A DNA stretch of 64,000 bases from assembly GCA_021234535.1 (NCBI GenBank), contig CM037836.1, positions 32,919,921 to 32,983,920 of the forward strand, read 5' to 3'. The translations under genes and the position numbers were made by a program. Shown here piece after piece: positions 48,197 to 64,000 of the stretch. The notes below the pieces were generated by a model that did not search any database, had not been told where the DNA came from, and was given only the letters and a program-made list of their open reading frames with translations. This DNA comes from Stichopus chloronotus. Taxonomy: Eukaryota > Echinodermata > Holothuroidea > Aspidochirotida > Stichopodidae. Numbering within the stretch: position 1 is the stretch's first letter; every line of letters starts with the position of its first letter.

Positions 48197-51100
48197 AAAA
48201 CGTCAGGCTGGTCACACATTCTTGAAAACAAAGTGTTAATTAATTACACGTTCATTCATGGTTGTTTGCAAGCATGTGGAATCATCTTAGTTTGACGGGG
48301 ACAATCACACCATCATCACCATTAATTCATGATCTGTCATTCGTCCGTCCTATTCTTGTCTGGCGCAAAAGAACTGATAGGCTAACTAACGGTGATCCTA
48401 GCCAAAATACTACGTTTGCACCAACCGTATATTTCTAAAGAATCCAGTGATGAGTAATCCCGTAATGAGTCTCAGTCAGAATTATCCGAATCTCCTCTGT
48501 TTGGTGAAACATACTCTAATTCTTCAGACTTTTCGTTTTCGATTTACCTTTCCCCGCTATCTTGTGTCATTAAATTTAGGCCTAGGCCTCAAACTGAGCT
48601 AAGCGAATTCATCAGATAACGATCATATCTGGAGGGTTTGTTGGAAATAACATTATACAAGCTCGTCCTTGTTCCTCTGTAAATACGCATGGTTTACTGT
48701 ATGAAGTGCCATTTGTGACAATATTATACACTATATATGTATTGATTATGACGAGAAATATATGTTGGTCATGCCGTAAGATATATGACTTAGGTTTTTT
48801 CTTCATATATATAGGTTATGTATAACACATATATATATATATACATCCCACATTATACATAATTTGTTGTAACATTTATATACATTTCGTTATGAACGTC
48901 ATATATTTTTCTTTTATAGTAGTATGCTGACCAAAATTTTCTAAAGCAACACTGCAAAATTCAGCTGGCAATCCACACACACACACACACACACATAAAA
49001 AACTCATCCTGACTTGTTTGCTGGCATATGGAAAACAACGACAGGTGGTTGTATAACACTTGGAATGAAAGCATATCTTCACTGTTGAGCAAACTGCTCA
49101 AGTTAAAAAGTTTCTTGTGATCAAGAAAACAAGTTGGTTTCTATTCAAATTAAGGTTTGAGGGGGTGGTTACAAGGGGAACGTCAGACGTTTGTTCATAT
49201 TCCGCATCATTTCCAACTGCATACTGCATTTCAAGAAGAACGTAAGTCGATAGTATTCTCCTAACTTGTGATTCTGAGCTTCACGCTTCGGCGATCTCCT
49301 CATACATATACAAATACCGAACTTCTGGGCATGACTTAACAATTTTTTCCGAGACAGTTGGAAAGGAATTAGCAATATCTGAACAGATATACGAGTATTG
49401 TGGAAATGCGTTGTTTCTTCAAAGAAAAGCAAAGGTCGTGGCTTTCGTGAGTGTTTGTGTGTTTGTCACGCATTTGCAGAATTTTTAGAGTTGCATTGAA
49501 ATATATTATTTCATAATCATTGGCTGGGAAGCCAGAAGATATGCGTATGAAAGGGAGAGTGAAAGACAGAGAAAGGGGTGGAGTTGGAGAGAGGGAGGAA
49601 GAGGGGGGGGGAGGTTCAGGCTGCTTTTATTTGTTTATCTTTAGGATTCAAGAAGAAAAAGTTCTTCGATGCCTCTGTGTCGTATCACCTAGATAATTCT
49701 ATAATCACATCTCGAAAACTTCAACTGCTCTATACGTTTGAGAAACTTGCAAAATTATAAGTACATATGTGTCAAATAATAGTGTTGGTGATTTGAATTT
49801 GGGGTTTAATTATACAGTGGTGGTATGACTGTCCCCGACAGTGGCGGATATCCTGGTCGTTTTGATACAGAAAGTTGGCTCTACAACAGAGACAGAGAGA
49901 CGTAGGGTGAGACAGAGACACTTCCGGCAACTGCACAATTTCCTGTGTCGGCCTCGTGGTTGCCGACTCTTCGAAACCACGCCGAACCCCTGAGGATCTC
50001 GGGATGATAGGTGATGACGTTGACCAATCAGAATCATGAAAACTCATATGCAAATAATCGTTACTACCCATGATTAACCAATCTCTTAATTGTTTTGCGA
50101 AATATCCGTCAGCGTCAGGTCTACATGCTTCTTCCATTTCTAATATAATTTATTGTCTACACCTAACTTTCATGACTGAAGCAAATGAAGAAAATGTAAA
50201 TAAACTCGGGTGAACACCAGATATTGAACTCTGTGGGAACTATGAGCTACGGGAGTCCGTAACATTCACTATATATATACAAGTATATGACCTACTACAA
50301 TGACGTAGGCCTATACTTAACAAAGGGATGCCCTCTGCATCAAAGAGGAGGGGTGTTGACATGTATGCCAATGGCAGCAACTATATATCCATCACTAGAG
50401 AGTGTCAAAAGTCTCACGGACCACACGTGATCTCATCATTTGGAAAGGCACAAAGATGATTCCTTGCCTGCTCAAACCACTCCTACTCATAAAAACAACA
50501 CAGCTTTGGATTATTCATGGAGAGCCGTGTCTGGCAGTGTCACATTTAAAATACAATGTATGTAGGAGGCCTCGATCGTGACTAGAGCACTTGAGAAATT
50601 CTTATGACGATATATTGAATGTCCGAAAGAGCTATTATTTAGAAGGAGCATACCTGAAATGGATTTACAATCGCTAAATAGGTATAACTGTGGTCAGGTT
50701 CAAAAAAGTGCAGCTCTCTTCACTAACGTTGCCACAGTGAAGAGGAGTACTTTTTTTAAGGTAACACCAATTATGAGGATGCGCCAATTACAGGTTTTTA
50801 CTAAACTGACAATACTTTATTACTTGTAAGAAAGTCGAGTTATTGCTTTTAGCCCATTTCGTAAGTTATTTTTTTTGTGTGTGTGTTGTGTTTATGTATG
50901 AGGTATTTCTCAAACACATTTACAAATTTCTAATCCATTATCCTGAAAGCTTTTGATGAAAACACCGACATGTTTTCTCTCAAAATGTATCACATTTTTC
51001 TTTTGGAAAATAAAAAAGAAATCTCATTGTTGAAACTTAAGTCATCTATTTGTCTTGTAATTATTACCATTTCTCGGATTAACTTTCAGCCATACTAACA

Positions 51101-51557
51101 TTCGATGTTAATTTAGGAGAGTGTGTGAATTTCATCCGGTGAAAACTTACTCAACTAGAGTGTTTCAGTGAACTTTTCATACCCCTCGAACGTATAAAGA
51201 TCATGGAGTGAAGTCTTGAGAAGATTATCCGTACCTATATATAAAAGCAAAAATGCGCAAAATTTCTTACCTGGGTGAAATCACTTTTCGGAAAGAGTGG
51301 CCCACTCAGCATGAAGGCAAGTTGAATGCAAATAGCCGATACTAACCTTTTTGAAGGTCAAGAGTGGAAGCAACTGTTATTTGAACAGTATCTTATGAGA
51401 AATATAGATAAAAATGTCAACTAAGAGAGCTACAAACGTACATTCATTTGGGTTTCGTGTAGTAATTGTAATCCCTTCATACTTTTAGTTGGTTTTGTTT
51501 TCTTTTTTGTGGGATGATACATGTGAAAAACGAAGAGGCGAAGTGGACTATTTCTTC
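48197..51557. other. No gene recognised; one unassigned minus-strand frame at 49772-50137
   Basis: The minus-strand frame starts at ATG 50137 and gives 121 residues (MEEACRPDADGYFAKQLRDW...). The first 75 or so have coding-like composition and acidic/polar character; the C-terminal part is cysteine-rich and irregular. No domain is recognised and no clear splice donor is seen, so it may be a 5' exon or chance. CA microsatellites lie at about 48974-48996. Nothing else is supported. Confidence 0.3.
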
Positions 51558-51901
51558 AAGGGAAATTGGGATATATTAACATGGAATACAAAGAAAATAA
51601 CTTTAATAATCATTGTTCAACCATTCAGTCTCATCAATAAACATCTGCAATTTAGCTTCATCTCCTCAAAAAGTCAAGCATGTGGTGAGTAACTGAAGAT
51701 GCATCATCTGAATTTTGAAAACTGTTTAGGTGAACAAATTATTGTTGAGCAACAAATAACTGAATTTCTCCTTGTGAGAAAGTTATTTCTAGAAAAGAAG
51801 GCTACTGTTTTTCCTTATTTTGGATAATCTATCATTCTATGTCCATTGAGTTTAAAAACACGGTTGATTTCTGTAAAACAGAATTCCTTATTTCCCTTTA
51901 A
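51558..51901 (+). mobile_element. TTAA MITE, copy 2 (5' end damaged)
   Basis: Aligns with the copy at 53163-53515 through TTCAACCATTCAGTCTCA, AAACATCTGCAA, CATGTGGTGAGTAAC, GATGCATCATCTGAATTTTG, GAGCAACAAATAACTG and the terminal CCTTATTTCCCTTTAA. The 5' terminus has lost a few bases (AAGGGAAATTGGGATATA) and the TTAA is not intact there. Confidence 0.8.
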
Positions 51902-53162
51902 AAGGTTTTGTACATTTCGTGCTTTCGAGACATGAATTGTAGGCTACGATGGCATGTGATCGACCTTCTAATCATCAAAGAAAAAAAACAAACAAGAAAG
52001 AAAACAGTTCTATGTTCACAAACTCACACGTTCTGTCTCTCTTTGCATATGCCTATTGTAATGTTTTCATCCAAATCTGCGAGAAAGACTCACGATAGTG
52101 GTCGAGCACAAAAGACGTAATGTACTTGCCATGCATGGGGTACCGATGTAACAATCGACCAATTCCGAATTAAATATCCCCGGTTGCATAATTCGCTGGT
52201 GCATGATAAGAGAAAGTGGTTATACTATGAGATTCTCTCCCATATAAGACTTTGTCTTCCTTCAAAGGATGATCTATATATGTTCTCAAGACGATCCTGG
52301 CTCAATTTACGCCATTGGCTTGTCTCTGCTGGTCTTCACCTCTACGACCCCCCCCCCCCCCCCCCCCGTCCACTCACCCAACCCCTTTCATTCCTCTGTT
52401 CAGTGCAAAATTCCATTTGAACCTTTAATAAGCATGTAAGTACGAAACCTAATATGACACTTTAACTTGAATGTACGCTAAAAATTGACATCATGTTCAT
52501 TAGATGGATGAAACTCGATTGCAGCCTATTCATAAACTAACAGTTTCTTTCCGTGTGGTAACAAAAAAATAGTGTTGAAAAAAAAAGAAAATCTTACAAT
52601 GAAGGGGGCTGTAGCCTATCAATGAATGGCAGAACCTCTGCAAGGTGTTCAGTGGCACTCATGGACCTGTTTCTTGTTTCTTTGTCGATCCACATAACGG
52701 GGAAGACCGACAGAATGATAGTATCAATAAGAGCTCACATTATAGAGGAGGCGGGTTTGGTGTCAGCCAATCACAATAAAGCTTCCAAGAGGAAAACTGT
52801 CTCAGTCCCAGCACGGTACCATTTACAAAACCACGCACAGTTTATTCGGTAAATGGAACCTATATACTAACTATTTTGAGCCACCGTCACCGTCTATTAG
52901 CATTCTTCAGGTGAGCATTGTAAAAGTTTGTCATGCATTGATACTTGCATATGGGGCCACTCTGCACATAACCTAGATTTGCGTTCCAGTTGCCATATTT
53001 GGCCCCAGTTGGGTGTTTTACTCGGGAAGCCTTGGTTCGGACTGAGGTCGGTATAACCTCTGGTTTCAACTGGGGCCCATTGAGGCTCGTGAGATAGATA
53101 CGAGAGATGCTGTAAACTCATCTTGGCCAAATTGCGATACAGCTAGGATTAATGGAGCTAAG
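51902..53162. other. No gene recognised
   Basis: Contains a C17 run at 52350-52366 and short frames without domains, including overlapping minus-strand frames at 52887-53069 and 52897-53130. Confidence 0.35.
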
Positions 53163-53515
53163 TTAAAGGGAAATAGGGCGTTTAGAATATACCAACATGG
53201 CATACGAAGAAAATAGCTTTAATCATTATTAAACCATTCAGTCTCACCAATAAACATCTGCAAGAGCATCATCTCCTCAAAATATTATGCATGTGGTGAG
53301 TAACGGAAGATGCATCATTTGAATTTTGAAAAGTTTGGGTGAACAAATGATTGCTGAGCAACAAATAACTGAATTTCTATCTATGAGAAACTTATTTCTT
53401 GAAACGAAGGCGACGGTCCTTCTTTAATTTGAATAATCTGTCATTCTACCTTTACAAACACTGGTTTTAAATCTATGGTTGTTTTCTGTAAAACAAACCC
53501 CTTATTTCCCTTTAA
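53163..53515 (+). mobile_element. TTAA MITE, copy 3 (most complete)
   Basis: 353 bases from TTAA 53163-53166 to TTAA 53512-53515. The termini TTAAAGGGAAATAGGGCGTTT and AAACCCCTTATTTCCCTTTAA are inverted repeats with few mismatches. No coding capacity. It gives the reference layout for the other three copies in the window. Confidence 0.85.
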
Positions 53516-62660
<9,145 letters not shown>

Positions 62661-62688
62661 CACCACCACCACCACCACCACCACCACG
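62661..62688 (+). repeat. (CAC)n trinucleotide microsatellite
   Basis: About nine CAC units following a short (CA)n tract. Confidence 0.95.
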
Positions 62689-63896
62689 TTGTCCGGAAAC
62701 GGCACTTCTCGGGTGTTTCTAACCTGCAAGCTACTATAAAATCGTGCATCAACAATGTTTTGTAGTAGTTTGCTACCTTTACTCATGATACAGGTCTCAT
62801 TCTATCACAAATTATGAACATTCGTGAGATCTGTTAATCCTAGGAAAAGTGCCTACATCGGGCCAAGGCGATCGATGTTTCGTCATGTTTTCAGTTGTCA
62901 TCACTACTTTTTATTTTACTGAATGTTGTAGAGCACCACTTAAAGTAGGGAAACTTTGATATGACGTACCATACATGACGTACCATACATGCTCTAGGGG
63001 GCGCTCTAAGTTCGCTATCTTACAGTGTAAGTCAATGGGAGAGATTAATGGTGGAATATGGGGCCTAATCAAATCAGTGATGGTACTTTGTCAATCGCTC
63101 ACGAAAATTGCTACCATGTTGTTAATCCTCGTTACCTTTACCCCGGGTTCGTTTTCAATAAAACTGTGGGTATTTTTCAAAGCCACCGTTTCTTTTGTTT
63201 CGTCTTTTATCAAAATCTCTCTGCGTATGAATTAACAAGGTTAATTGTGCATTAGCGTTCGGTTAATGCACTCTCGGGGCTAATGCTATTGCTAAATGCA
63301 CGCGGGTTGTGCTCTCATTATTCACTTGCATTGACCCCAGATCGTGCATTATCCTGTAGCTAATACATGGTATACCAGTACTCTTGGTCGCATTATGTTA
63401 AGACAGGTAACCAAATTTGACTTTAAAATCAAAATTTCATATCGTACTTTGCAAATTGTCCCCTGCTTACCCATCATCTTTCCGGAATTTTTGTTTAGTG
63501 CACGTGTCGAGTGACGATGGAGCATTGAAAAGAAGTCGCTACATCCTCTCTCACAAAAAGATCTATATTCTCATATTAAAGAAATATTTTATGGAAGAAT
63601 GGATGAAACGCCTCAAATTTATTTGGTACGTTAGGGTGCAAGAAACAAACAAAAAGCAGATGATAATAATTATCATTAAAAAGGTTGTTTATTTGAGGAC
63701 AAATTCCATTAATGTTTACATGTTTTGAAGACACAGACCTATGTACTTGTCCTTGCGCATGTCTTAAAGATTACGCTCAACTTATTCGAAATCATGCAGC
63801 GGCGGCAGAGGTGTCATCCCCTCTATATTCTACGATGTACACGATAAAGGCAGAGTAAAGATATTTCTTTCCTAAATATAACAGAGAATAAAGCTG
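62689..63896. other. No gene recognised; 14-base tandem duplication at about 62961-62989
   Basis: TGACGTACCATACA occurs twice in a row at about 62962-62989. Near 63246-63272, GTGCATTA and TAATGCAC could form an 8-bp hairpin. Frames at 62975-63235 and 63417-63728 show no domain. Confidence 0.35.
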
Positions 63897-64000
63897 GTCT
63901 CAAAGGGAAGTATTGCATTTACGATGAACCAATATGGTCGGTATACAAAGAATAACTTTAACATTGTTGAACAATTCATCCAGTGCCAGCAATAAATTAC
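63897..64000 (+). mobile_element. TTAA MITE, copy 4, cut by the window end
   Basis: CAAAGGGAAGTATTGCATTTACGATGAACCAATATGG... aligns with the 5' third of the copy at 53163, including the CAAAGAATAACTTTAA and CAATTCATCCAGTGCCA-type blocks. The remainder lies beyond the window. Confidence 0.7.

Noticed and set aside
63246..63300. GTGCATTA...TAATGCAC hairpin with repeated ATGCAC words
   Set aside because: Eight base pairs in AT-rich DNA with no other supporting feature; likely chance.

Overview
The window looks like nuclear DNA of an AT-rich marine invertebrate, most likely an echinoderm. The pointers are an expanded receptor family of the natriuretic-peptide-receptor type, a G-protein-coupled receptor that appears to lie in a single exon, a Penelope-like retroelement, many short interspersed repeats, and two 100-base N gaps typical of scaffolded assemblies. 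The species cannot be fixed from sequence alone. No bacterial, organellar or viral genes are seen.

Left third (about 1-25.6 kb): four copies of one large 5' exon lie on the minus strand at about 1.16-1.80, 11.75-12.40, 16.21-16.86 and 20.90-21.54 kb. Each encodes a signal peptide plus the start of an ANF-receptor (periplasmic-binding-protein type 1) ligand-binding domain. The three intact copies end at a GTAAGT donor in the same phase. They sit in tandem units of about 4.5-4.7 kb whose spacers are also related, two of them with a TTAGTCAGTCTATTG-type minisatellite. I see no further receptor exons between the copies. They could be alternative first exons feeding a shared 3' part outside the window, or orphan duplicates. 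Degenerate LINE reverse-transcriptase fragments lie at 7.8-9.0 kb.

Centre (19.65-31.58 kb): a near-perfect palindrome with arms of 5,971 and 5,960 bases around a 2-base centre. The arms differ, where compared, only by single-base indels, and the right arm ends exactly at an N gap. I read this as a probable fold-back assembly or read artefact. The plus-strand receptor exon at 29.69-30.34 kb and the mirrored signal-peptide exon should then not be counted as extra genes.

Right of the gap: the 3' end of a Penelope-like element (GIY-YIG endonuclease, with a hammerhead-ribozyme-like motif after the stop codon), then microsatellites. At 34.08-35.29 kb lies a class A (rhodopsin-type) receptor gene broken by four single-base frameshifts, three at homopolymers.

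The rest (35.3-64 kb) has no gene I can name. It holds a fold-back inverted-repeat element (39.1-40.0 kb), a 145-base tandem repeat carrying DR1-type nuclear-receptor motifs (46.4-47.4 kb, with a short relative at 47.85-48.2 kb), four copies of a TTAA-flanked MITE, long AT microsatellites and several short unassigned reading frames. Introns and small exons of real genes may be missed, because exon finding by eye in this kind of DNA is weak.
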